A DNA stretch of 64,000 nt from Hominisplanchenecus murintestinalis (GTDB taxonomy: Bacteria; Bacillota; Clostridia; Lachnospirales; Lachnospiraceae). The stretch spans positions 98,080 through 162,079 of the forward strand of contig SRZB01000003.1 in NCBI GenBank assembly GCA_004793585.1. Direction: 5' to 3'. Of the stretch, positions 37,444-44,657 are shown piece by piece. The notes beneath the pieces are model-generated. The model was not told the DNA's origin. It saw only the letters and a program-made list of their open reading frames with translations, and did no database searches. The stretch's first letter is position 1. Every line of letters begins with the position of its first letter. Position numbers and translations under genes: made by a program.

Positions 37444-37452
37444 ATTATATCA
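37444..37452 (-). promoter_or_regulatory. extended -10 promoter of the CRISPR array overlapping csn2 stop
   Basis: TGA-TATAAT on the minus strand; the TAA of TATAAT is the csn2 stop codon. The start of transcription would fall near 37437, at the half repeat. The -35 region is weak, as allowed for an extended -10. Confidence 0.65.
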
Positions 37453-38446
37453 CATCTTTTTCCATTAAAAAAGCCTTTTCTAAAGAATTTAAACCGCTTT
37501 CCACAGATGTTTTGATACAAAGCGTTTCTTGAAGCAACTTTAAAAGTACATTACTTTTTAAATGAATCGTATGTTCCTCATTCCCTATGTTTTGAATAAT
37601 CATCCGTATCTCTCCACAGAGCTCTTCTGGAGCCCACTTCATTTGGCATGGGTACTGATTTTGAAAAAACTTCACTACCTGCTCCAATTCTGGAAAAGAA
37701 AAAATACAATGATTTACCACATTGATTCCTTCTATGCTTCGCTCATCTACAACTACAAATCCCTCTATGCTTGTTGAAAATATAAACCAGACGTCGAATT
37801 CTTTACAAAACTGTTCTACCTTTTTAAAAAATTTTTTATAAGCACAATAATCCAGCAAATGATCAATATTTTCAAAAATCACCAGACATTTTTCCGGCTT
37901 TCTGCGCTGCATTTCCCATAAAAGTTCAAGATAAGTGTCCAACAGTTCCACATTTGATAAACTCTCTAATGCCCTTTCCCCTACACCAAAAACCTCAGAA
38001 ATCTGAACAATTTCCATAATGCTTTTTGTACTATATCCTATCTCTAGCATTTTCATGTTACTTTGCAATTCTCTGTTTAGCTCCAGATACAAACGTTCCA
38101 GCCCCTCGGCTATTTCATCTATAATATTTTGGCATTCGAAGTCCATACATAGATTCGAAAAATACTGCGCCATCATACTCGACCTAGAAATTCTGATCGC
38201 ATTAATTAAACTTTCGCGTGCAGCAACATGAAAAACAGAAAAATATTTTCTTCCAACCTTTCTTCCTTCTATGCGTATATTATCCTGCATCTGCTCTTCA
38301 TAAGACGCATATTTCCCGCCAGAAAAATATTTATACAGAGATTGAATAATATACCACTTTTTTTCAAAGTCAACGCCACACAACTGTGTGAGCTGCTCCA
38401 TCTGAATTTCATATTCTATAATGGAACGAGATATCTGTATCTTCAA
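37445..38446 (-). CDS. csn2: CRISPR-associated protein Csn2 (long form)
   Basis: A 333-residue protein in the csn2 position of a type II-A operon. The length matches the long Csn2 form seen with S. thermophilus CRISPR1 (about 350 aa) rather than the short form of about 220 aa. A central segment KCLVIFENIDHLLDYCAYKKF resembles the degenerate ATPase core strand of the family. Csn2 makes a tetrameric ring on DNA ends and is needed for spacer acquisition with Cas1-Cas2 and Cas9. The start is TTG 38446, overlapping the cas2 stop as TTGA. The stop codon is inside the -10 box of the array promoter. Confidence 0.85.
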   Translation of the reverse strand: MKIQISRSIIEYEIQMEQLTQLCGVDFEKKWYIIQSLYKYFSGGKYASYEEQMQDNIRIEGRKVGRKYFSVFHVAARESLINAIRISRSSMMAQYFSNLCMDFECQNIIDEIAEGLERLYLELNRELQSNMKMLEIGYSTKSIMEIVQISEVFGVGERALESLSNVELLDTYLELLWEMQRRKPEKCLVIFENIDHLLDYCAYKKFFKKVEQFCKEFDVWFIFSTSIEGFVVVDERSIEGINVVNHCIFSFPELEQVVKFFQNQYPCQMKWAPEELCGEIRMIIQNIGNEEHTIHLKSNVLLKLLQETLCIKTSVESGLNSLEKAFLMEKDVI

Positions 38447-38766
38447 ATAACAATCATCCTTTCTGCCCCAATCTTTTTTTCTGTTTCACTTTTACTTCCT
38501 ACGATCAATTTCATATCACGGTATTGCTTTTCCGTGATAACCAACAACCGCACATTTCCCTTTTCCGGCGCCAGCCTTTGGACTCGCTTCTCCAGACGCC
38601 TGCAATAGTCACGATTTGGACATGTGCGGACATAAACTGAATATTGCATCATAAGAAATCCTTCCTTTATCAGTTCTTTCCGAAAAATCCGATAAATCCT
38701 TTTTTCTTTATCTGTTTCCACAGGTAAATCAAACATACATATCATTCTCATAACCTTATATTTCAT
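38443..38766 (-). CDS. cas2: CRISPR-associated endoribonuclease-fold protein Cas2
   Basis: A 107-residue Cas2, the structural partner of Cas1 in the integrase. The start MKYKVMRMICMFDLPVETD aligns with the MSYRYMRMILMFDMPTDT start of streptococcal type II-A Cas2, including the conserved Asp. Other blocks are FLMMQYSVYVRTC and KGNVRLLVITEKQYRDM. ATG 38766 is preceded by GGGGGAG and overlaps the cas1 end by 11 bases; the frame continues upstream into cas1 but without support. Confidence 0.94.
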   Translation of the reverse strand: MKYKVMRMICMFDLPVETDKEKRIYRIFRKELIKEGFLMMQYSVYVRTCPNRDYCRRLEKRVQRLAPEKGNVRLLVITEKQYRDMKLIVGSKSETEKKIGAERMIVI

Positions 38767-39667
38767 CCAGCTCCCCCAAGTACTTTTTAAAATCCGGAAA
38801 TTCAAGAGTATTTTTCTTTCCTGCAATCTCCGATGCAATATTTGAAACATACTCTTCCATTGCATTGCACAAGTACATCTTTTTTTGCTTATATACCATC
38901 TTATGATTCAGAAAATTGATAAGCTGGCGCCGGTGCTCTCCCTTAAAATACTCCTCCCGTTCCAGTAATCTATAAGCAAAGTAATCTACAAAAGGACGAA
39001 ACGGTTCAATCATATCATCCACCAGGTTAAAGCGGTTATACTCGTTCCGATGGTGAATCCCTAACTGGCTATTTAAACCATAGCCGACGCACAGCCTTGC
39101 CAGATAAGAACGAAGGATCGCATATCCGTAATCCAGTCCGGAATTTAATAACAACTCCTCATTTCCCCGTGAAAAACTGCATCCCATCAATTCGTTAAAG
39201 TATACCTTCGCTGCATGTGCCTCCCTGTTCGTGGCATCTCCCACCTCAACTTCTTTCCAAAACCGATTCAGCAGCTCTATAGCATCCTGCTTCTTGTTCA
39301 GCTTATCTAATACCTCTTTCTGGTTCTTTATTTTTGCCCGTACAATCACCTGCCACAGCTCATCATAATATTCGCCAGACGCATCAATCTGATAGTGAAT
39401 TTCTTTAGATATCCGGCTGTGATTGTCATAAGAGGAATAAAATCCAATCGGTAAATGCTCCTGATTACAAAAGACCACCCCTACGTTATGTGATGCCAGC
39501 GAACACATCATGCGAGCAGTCAACGTAATTTTTCTGTTGTCAATCACCAGCATAGAAATATCATCCATCGGAATCCATATCTCGTTCTCCTCTTTCCGTA
39601 TGATGATATTATCTAATTTCAGACTAATTTCTGCATCGTTCTCTATCATTACTAATCGAAACCCCAT
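38756..39667 (-). CDS. cas1: CRISPR-associated integrase Cas1 (type II-A)
   Basis: A 303-residue Cas1, the metal-dependent nuclease/integrase that inserts new spacers. Conserved blocks match streptococcal type II-A Cas1: DISMLVIDNRKITLTARM, VVFCNQEHLPIGFYSS, NREAHAAKVYFNELMG (catalytic Glu region), LNSGLDYGYAILRSYLAR, LGIHHRNEYNRFNLVDDMIEP (catalytic His and Asp). The start is ATG 39667 (MGFRLVMIEND), 6 bases after AAAGGAG. A longer reading to 39712 would run into the tracrRNA terminator and is rejected. Expression may come from cas9 read-through or from the tracrRNA promoter region. Confidence 0.96.
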   Translation of the reverse strand: MGFRLVMIENDAEISLKLDNIIIRKEENEIWIPMDDISMLVIDNRKITLTARMMCSLASHNVGVVFCNQEHLPIGFYSSYDNHSRISKEIHYQIDASGEYYDELWQVIVRAKIKNQKEVLDKLNKKQDAIELLNRFWKEVEVGDATNREAHAAKVYFNELMGCSFSRGNEELLLNSGLDYGYAILRSYLARLCVGYGLNSQLGIHHRNEYNRFNLVDDMIEPFRPFVDYFAYRLLEREEYFKGEHRRQLINFLNHKMVYKQKKMYLCNAMEEYVSNIASEIAGKKNTLEFPDFKKYLGELDEI

Positions 39668-39700
39668 TCTCTTCTCCTTTGCCTGCATCTTTTTCGCAAG

Positions 39701-39792
39701 AAAAAAGGACATCCGTCGATGTCCTTGATTTCGGCATAAAGCCTTGTTTTAGTAGATCTGAAAAAATTGAGTTATCGTAAATCTACTAAAAC
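39701..39792 (-). ncRNA. tracrRNA, S. thermophilus CRISPR1-like
   Basis: Lies in the 141-base gap between cas9 and cas1. In transcript order: a 12-base left arm (39792-39781), an anti-repeat beginning TTTACGATAACTCAATTTTT, bulge region CAGATCTACTAAAAC, the nexus AAGGCTTTATGCCGAAATCA (39743-39724 region), and a terminator hairpin GGACATC-GACG-GATGTCC followed by T6. The nexus differs by one base from that of S. thermophilus CRISPR1 tracrRNA (AAGGCTTCATGCCG). The anti-repeat pairs with the crRNA repeat over most of its length with a short bulge and G-U pairs. The left arm and ATCTACTAAAAC form a perfect 12-bp inverted repeat. Confidence 0.93.
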
Positions 39793-39793
39793 T

Positions 39794-39822
39794 ATTATAG
39801 CACATCAACTACACCGCGTCAA
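39794..39822 (-). promoter_or_regulatory. tracrRNA promoter overlapping the 3' end of cas9
   Basis: On the minus strand TTGACG (39822-39817), 17-base spacer and TATAAT (39799-39794) with extended TGC before it. The -35 lies in the last codons of cas9. The predicted start falls inside the 12-base left arm. Confidence 0.88.
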
Positions 39823-42800
39823 CTTCTAATATGAATTTTTCCTGGGAACAATAGAAACGGTTGCCCAGAATGTCCAGCCGAATCTTTTTCACTGATTTTG
39901 TTTTTTGCAATCCAACTAAATGCTGCTTGGCGAATTTCGGTGCGTCCATTGGTTTTGTTTCAATATAGTTTTTTTGTTTCGGCATTGTTCTGGATAAAAA
40001 GCGTTCCGTGTAATACTCTCCATCCTTTTCATATTCAATAATTTCATTCCTATAAAAAGACAAAACAAAGCGATATCCTAATTCTTCTAAATCAAAGCGG
40101 TTCTGCGAAGCCGCAATGAGTTTTTCGCTTACCAAAGCCCTTTGATATGCTTCCTCATTGAGTATATACCTTCCTTTTTCAAATTTCAAATCCGCATATT
40201 TCACTCCCACAAAGAAATACGCTTTCTTTCCCGCATGATAATACACATCCATGCGGTATGGATTCAGACTCTCCAAAATTACTTTACGGCTTCCCTGCGC
40301 ATGTCCATATTTATGAGAAATGTCAATGCAGCTTCCTACCTCCCCATCCAGATATTTCAACTGCCTGATCCGAGGACCGTTATGTTTTTTTGCATATTTA
40401 CGCAGATAATCCCCGGTTTCTTTTTCGTATTCCACAAATGGATTCGCCGCATCCTGATATTCTTCTATTATGCGCAGCATATCATCCCATGTTTTCCTAT
40501 CGTGAAGGTACATCAAAAAACGCTCCTGTTTTCCCTGCTCTATCATCTTCTTCAGTTTAGCCCAGCCGGACGGCTCATAAATGTTCAGCTTATTAACTTT
40601 CATCGTTGCACCGTCCTTCTCTCTGGTACCCCGTATCGTCTGATTACACAAGCCTCTATTCGGTTTCGAATCTCTCTTATGCCAGTACTTTACTTCCTTT
40701 TCCGCCTTTTGGATATTTGCGCGAATCCGCATCCATTGATTCTGATACATCAGCTCATCATATGCTTTATCACTCATAATCTGATTCCACTTATTCTCAT
40801 CTAATATTTCTCCTGTTTCAAAGTCAATAATCTCCTTCTGCCGGGCATGGTACGCATCAAATCCCATCTGTGAATAGCACATCAGCATCGCATCAACTGC
40901 ATGATGTGCATAGGATTCTTCCCTGTCCTTCTCCAGACGCATAACATTCCGGAGCTGATGGGTAAAACTTCCACGGACAACGCGAATTGTGGTATCTGCT
41001 TTTTTCGCTTTAAAATAAGATTGCAGGATATTCAGCACCATCCTGGAGGCATAACGGGTATCATTCAGATTTCTTGAAAGAAAGCCCTTCAATACTTCAA
41101 TCTTCGTAATATCTTCTGTAAAAAGCAGCTTATCCAGCTTTGCTTTCGGTATCAGTCCTTTCCTTTTTAATTCCAGAACATAGCTTCTATACTCATCATA
41201 GCCCCAGCTCCTCCTGAGATTTTTCAAATACAGATACGGCGTCTGGTTCCGTTTTTCCTGATTTTCTGTACGATATACCAGCACCTTATTTGTTCTGCTG
41301 TCATCAAAGGAAATCGACTTGGGAATGATATGGTCGATTTCAAATAAATACGGATTCTTTAATAAGTCCTGAATGGAAATTGCCCTGCCGGAATACACGC
41401 ATATTCCATCCTGCTCCTGCCATAATTTTAATTTTAACACCAGTTTTTTATGCTGATGAAAATCCTGTTCCGTTATTTTTATCCCATATTCTTCCGAAAT
41501 CCTTTTTACGATTCCTTCCAGCTCTTTTTCATTTTTCGCCTGTATTTCCTTTGTTCTTTTTTTCTCTTCTTCCTCGCTGTTATCACGCGGCATCTCAATG
41601 ACAATCTGGCTCGGATTCCCGTATTTTTTCACCAAAGCATTCAGCACTTTAACAGTAATCCGGACAGAGCGTGAAACTACTGGATTATATATATTCTCCA
41701 AAATCATCTCATCCGGAATCTGATGATATTCTGCAAATTTTTCCTGATTTGTCTTGAATACCCCCATATCCGTTAAAAGCTGCATTTGATTTTTAGGCTG
41801 TGCATATAATTCAGGAATCAGCTCCTGCATAATCTTTAGAGAAAACGACTGCCATTTACTAAACAATGCGCCGCTTTTTTTCCGTAGCGCAATCAGGCAG
41901 TCCTTTTTTTCCTCTGAAAGCGTCAGTCCCTCTCTTTGGAACCCTCCCAGAATCGACTCTCTTTCTGTATTTAGCGTTAATATGTCCCCAATGCTGTCCA
42001 ATTCTTCCCCGGATAATTCAGAAATATCCCATCCCTGTTTTTCAAATGCTTTACGGATTGCATTGTACTGTTCAAAATGATGAAACAGTTCTTTTTCTTT
42101 TTTGTCAATCCGTGCCCCTGTTAAGGTTTCGAGCTCTTCTCCAATTACCCGCTTCAAAATCTTCCGCATATTTACTGTATTGGCAGTTTTCACTTCTTCA
42201 ATAATCTGTACTTTCTCCTCCTTCTCCAGCTTTCTGCCGTTCACAGTCAGATTATTTAAATCATTCAGCAAATTGAATTCCTGTGCCGTATATGTCGCTC
42301 CTGCCGCACGGGTCAAATCTTTATAAACACTGCATTTTCCAATCAATTTTTCAAATATATTATCCTCCGTCACGTACTGTCCAGTTTCCGCATCTATCCG
42401 GGTTGTATATTTTCCGTAATCTGTACGTGACTTTTCATTCCCCGGTCCAACATAATATTCCCGTTTCCTTGAAAAAATCTTAAGATAATTCTCCACAAAA
42501 TCATCCGTAAGAAAAGCATGCGATTCCTGCTGTCTCTCTAAAATCTCAAAGATTTCTTTACGATAAGCGCCTGTTGTAAATACATTCGACAACATCACTT
42601 TCTCCCCGTCAACATCTATCGTCAGATTTCCCCTATAACTTCCATACTCTTTCAGACGCTTAAACTGAATTTCACATGGATGCATATTTTCATCCAATGC
42701 CTGCCGGTTCAGCATAATCCCTCTTTCATAATCACTTCTCCCCGAAACAGCTTCATCACCGGCATCATCTAAATAAGAGATTCCTCTATGCAGCAGAGCA

Positions 42801-43117
42801 TTTTTTAACACGGCATATAACTCCTCTTCTGTCAAAGCCTGTGTTAATCCTTTGACACGCAGTTCCAAAACCTCTTCCGGATTAGACTCCGGCAATTTCC
42901 TGCCATGATTCTTCCATAATTTATCAAAATCTGAAACCCTCGTCTTTCTTCTGCGATGTACACGCTTCATTTGGCGAAAGGTTCTTCTGTCAACATTTTT
43001 GCTGGCATCTGCCGAAGGAAAAAGATTTGCCCCCGACTCCACTACTTCATATTCATCGTTTACAACTGCCCATCCAACAGATGCCACACCAATATCTATC
43101 CCGAACCTTAAACCCAT
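39809..43117 (-). CDS. cas9: Type II-A CRISPR-associated endonuclease Cas9 (1102 aa)
   Basis: A compact RNA-guided DNA endonuclease, close in size to S. thermophilus CRISPR1 Cas9 (1121) and much smaller than S. pyogenes Cas9. RuvC-I is GLRFGIDIGVASVGWAVV with Asp8; an Arg-rich bridge helix follows (RRTFRQMKRVHRRRKTR). RuvC-II is IVIEMPRD with Glu508. The HNH motif is LFEIDHIIPKSISFDDS with Asp595-His596. RuvC-III is SYAHHAVDAML with His738 and Asp742. The C-terminal wedge/PAM-interacting region runs from about 840. All catalytic residues are intact, so both strands should be cut. GGAGGAG precedes the ATG. The PAM cannot be read from the sequence; an NNAGAAW-like A-rich PAM is only a guess by relationship. 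Confidence 0.97.
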   Translation of the reverse strand: MGLRFGIDIGVASVGWAVVNDEYEVVESGANLFPSADASKNVDRRTFRQMKRVHRRRKTRVSDFDKLWKNHGRKLPESNPEEVLELRVKGLTQALTEEELYAVLKNALLHRGISYLDDAGDEAVSGRSDYERGIMLNRQALDENMHPCEIQFKRLKEYGSYRGNLTIDVDGEKVMLSNVFTTGAYRKEIFEILERQQESHAFLTDDFVENYLKIFSRKREYYVGPGNEKSRTDYGKYTTRIDAETGQYVTEDNIFEKLIGKCSVYKDLTRAAGATYTAQEFNLLNDLNNLTVNGRKLEKEEKVQIIEEVKTANTVNMRKILKRVIGEELETLTGARIDKKEKELFHHFEQYNAIRKAFEKQGWDISELSGEELDSIGDILTLNTERESILGGFQREGLTLSEEKKDCLIALRKKSGALFSKWQSFSLKIMQELIPELYAQPKNQMQLLTDMGVFKTNQEKFAEYHQIPDEMILENIYNPVVSRSVRITVKVLNALVKKYGNPSQIVIEMPRDNSEEEEKKRTKEIQAKNEKELEGIVKRISEEYGIKITEQDFHQHKKLVLKLKLWQEQDGICVYSGRAISIQDLLKNPYLFEIDHIIPKSISFDDSRTNKVLVYRTENQEKRNQTPYLYLKNLRRSWGYDEYRSYVLELKRKGLIPKAKLDKLLFTEDITKIEVLKGFLSRNLNDTRYASRMVLNILQSYFKAKKADTTIRVVRGSFTHQLRNVMRLEKDREESYAHHAVDAMLMCYSQMGFDAYHARQKEIIDFETGEILDENKWNQIMSDKAYDELMYQNQWMRIRANIQKAEKEVKYWHKRDSKPNRGLCNQTIRGTREKDGATMKVNKLNIYEPSGWAKLKKMIEQGKQERFLMYLHDRKTWDDMLRIIEEYQDAANPFVEYEKETGDYLRKYAKKHNGPRIRQLKYLDGEVGSCIDISHKYGHAQGSRKVILESLNPYRMDVYYHAGKKAYFFVGVKYADLKFEKGRYILNEEAYQRALVSEKLIAASQNRFDLEELGYRFVLSFYRNEIIEYEKDGEYYTERFLSRTMPKQKNYIETKPMDAPKFAKQHLVGLQKTKSVKKIRLDILGNRFYCSQEKFILEVDAV

Positions 43118-43226
43118 AAAACTACTCCTCCTCTACTATACTTTCTTTAATTTTCTACAAGTTTTTTCCACGTTTAAAATCCTTATATATTTCTTTCGTT
43201 AAAACCTTTCTTATTTCATTGCAAAT

Positions 43227-43255
43227 ATTCTATCATATATACTTTCATACTGCAA
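43227..43255 (-). promoter_or_regulatory. cas9 operon promoter
   Basis: On the minus strand TTGCAG (43255-43250), 17-base spacer, TAGAAT (43232-43227) with an extended TGA. It lies 110 bases before the cas9 start. Confidence 0.7.
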
Positions 43256-43381
43256 TTATCCAATCAAATTTGTTTATTTCAAATCATGTCTTTGTGAAAA
43301 CAACAAATTCCCAATCCAAATAAAAATACTATGTAGTAGAATAAAAAAGCAGAATTTTAACACACCCTGTCCGAAAGCAGA

Positions 43382-43410
43382 TAGACAGCCAGAGTTTTCT
43401 GCACTATAAT
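43382..43410 (+). promoter_or_regulatory. promoter of the small gene divergent from cas9
   Basis: TAGACA (43382-43387), 17-base spacer and perfect TATAAT (43405-43410), 25 bases before the start codon. Confidence 0.75.
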
Positions 43411-43434
43411 AGCAAATAAAAGGAGCAAAATGAT

Positions 43435-43656
43435 ATGGAACTAAATCTGGTACAGCTCTGCGACTCACTGGCGCTGCCGACAGGCTTCTGCCTTTTGGAA
43501 AAACGTTTTGTAGACGTGGCGCTTCGTTACGGTACGCATCCGGCTACCGTGCTCCGCTGGAAAAAGATTCTGGAAATAAAAGAATATTTTGAAAATAAAA
43601 CCGGGGGCTCTATTTACGAGCTGCTCCCCGGTGTGATAGAAAATAGTTTTCGCTGA
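43435..43656 (+). CDS. Small HTH-like protein divergent from cas9, 73 aa
   Basis: A 73-residue protein with a good promoter and AAAGGAG ribosome site. The middle, FVDVALRYGTHPATVLRWKKIL (about residues 25-46), looks like a helix-turn-helix of the YG(V/T)xxxTVxRW kind, so DNA binding is plausible. I cannot name the family. It is transcribed away from cas9 with about 320 bases between the two coding starts, and could be a regulator of the CRISPR operon or simply a neighbour; no direct evidence distinguishes these. Confidence 0.65.
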   Translation: MELNLVQLCDSLALPTGFCLLEKRFVDVALRYGTHPATVLRWKKILEIKEYFENKTGGSIYELLPGVIENSFR

Positions 43657-43688
43657 AAAAACTATCGCGCAAAGCGACGCCGGGAACA

Positions 43689-44609
43689 TTAAAACGGCGT
43701 CCCCTCTAAATCATATGGCGTGCTCTGGTATACATAGTAATTCAGCCAATTCGTATAAAGGTTGTTTGCATGGGCGCGCCACATAAGCAGCGGCTTTACA
43801 GAAGCGTCATCATTCTGATAATAATTTTTCGGCAGCCGGATATCCATGCCTTTGCCCAAATCGCGCTTATATTCCCCATCCAGCGTCACGCGGTCATACT
43901 CCGGATGCCCCATAACAAAAATCTGCCGCCCCTCTTTTGCCATTCCCAGGAAAAATCCCGCTTCCTCGGATTCCGCCAGAATCGTAATCTTGCCGCACGC
44001 CCGGATATCTTCAATCGGAACCTCCGTATGCCTGGAATGAGGCGCCAGAAATACATCGTCAAATCCCCTTACCAGAGGAATTTTCCTGTTCAATACTTTA
44101 TGCCAGAAAAGCCCGAACATTTTGTGGGGCAGTTTCTTTTTCTGCAGTCCGTAATGATGGTAAAGCCCCGCCTGAGCCGCCCAGCAGAGATAAATGGTGG
44201 AGGTCACGTTCCTGTCGCTCCAGTCCATGATTTTCACCATCTCTTCCCAGTAGTCAACTTCTTCAAACTCCATATTTTCCACCGGAGCTCCTGTGATAAT
44301 CATACCGTCAAATTTCTGATCCTTTATCTGGTCAAATACTACATAAAATTTGTTCAGATGGCTTGTAGAAGTATTCTTCGACTCATGGCTGCTCATCACC
44401 ATAAAAGTCACGTCAACCTGAAGCGGAGTATTGGAGAGGGAACGCAGAAGCTGCAGCTCTGTCTCTTCTTTCAGCGGCATCAGATTCAGAATCAGGATCT
44501 TAATTGGGCGGATATCCTGATGGACTGCCCGGTTCTCATCCATAACAAATATATTTTCTCTCTCTAAGATTTCTTTTGCAGGCAGTTCCGCCTGAACTTT
44601 AATCGGCAT
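43689..44609 (-). CDS. metA: Homoserine O-acetyltransferase, MetA family
   Basis: A 306-residue enzyme that activates homoserine for methionine synthesis. Numbered from ATG 44609 (MPIKVQAELPA, after AAAGGTGG), the catalytic residues fall at the standard positions: Cys142 in IYLCWAAQAGLYHHYG, His235 and Glu237 in VMGHPEYDR. Residue 111 is Glu (ITGAPVENMEFEEVDYW); in characterised MetA proteins Glu111 goes with acetyl-CoA and Gly111 with succinyl-CoA, so acetyl transfer is predicted despite the common succinyltransferase name. It is the last gene of a minus-strand set rluF-like, ligA, cls, metA. No SAM riboswitch is seen in the 48-base gap before it. Confidence 0.95.
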   Translation of the reverse strand: MPIKVQAELPAKEILERENIFVMDENRAVHQDIRPIKILILNLMPLKEETELQLLRSLSNTPLQVDVTFMVMSSHESKNTSTSHLNKFYVVFDQIKDQKFDGMIITGAPVENMEFEEVDYWEEMVKIMDWSDRNVTSTIYLCWAAQAGLYHHYGLQKKKLPHKMFGLFWHKVLNRKIPLVRGFDDVFLAPHSRHTEVPIEDIRACGKITILAESEEAGFFLGMAKEGRQIFVMGHPEYDRVTLDGEYKRDLGKGMDIRLPKNYYQNDDASVKPLLMWRAHANNLYTNWLNYYVYQSTPYDLEGTPF

Positions 44610-44657
44610 ATTTCCCACCTTTCCTTTCTCTGTATTGTATTGATACTTTGAGCATAC

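Noticed and set aside
38767..38865. Longer N-terminus for cas2
   Set aside because: It lies inside cas1 in another frame; the alignment with known Cas2 starts at MKYKVMRM, which has a ribosome site.
39668..39712. Longer N-terminus for cas1
   Set aside because: It would begin in the tracrRNA terminator; ATG 39667 has AAAGGAG upstream and matches known Cas1 starts.
43227..43255. cas9 promoter as target of a tracrRNA-derived guide
   Set aside because: The best alignment of GTGCTATAATA there is ATGATAGAATA, 8 of 11 with a seed mismatch, explained by both being extended -10 boxes.
44610..44657. SAM riboswitch before metA
   Set aside because: The gap to cls is only 48 bases and contains no S-box blocks.
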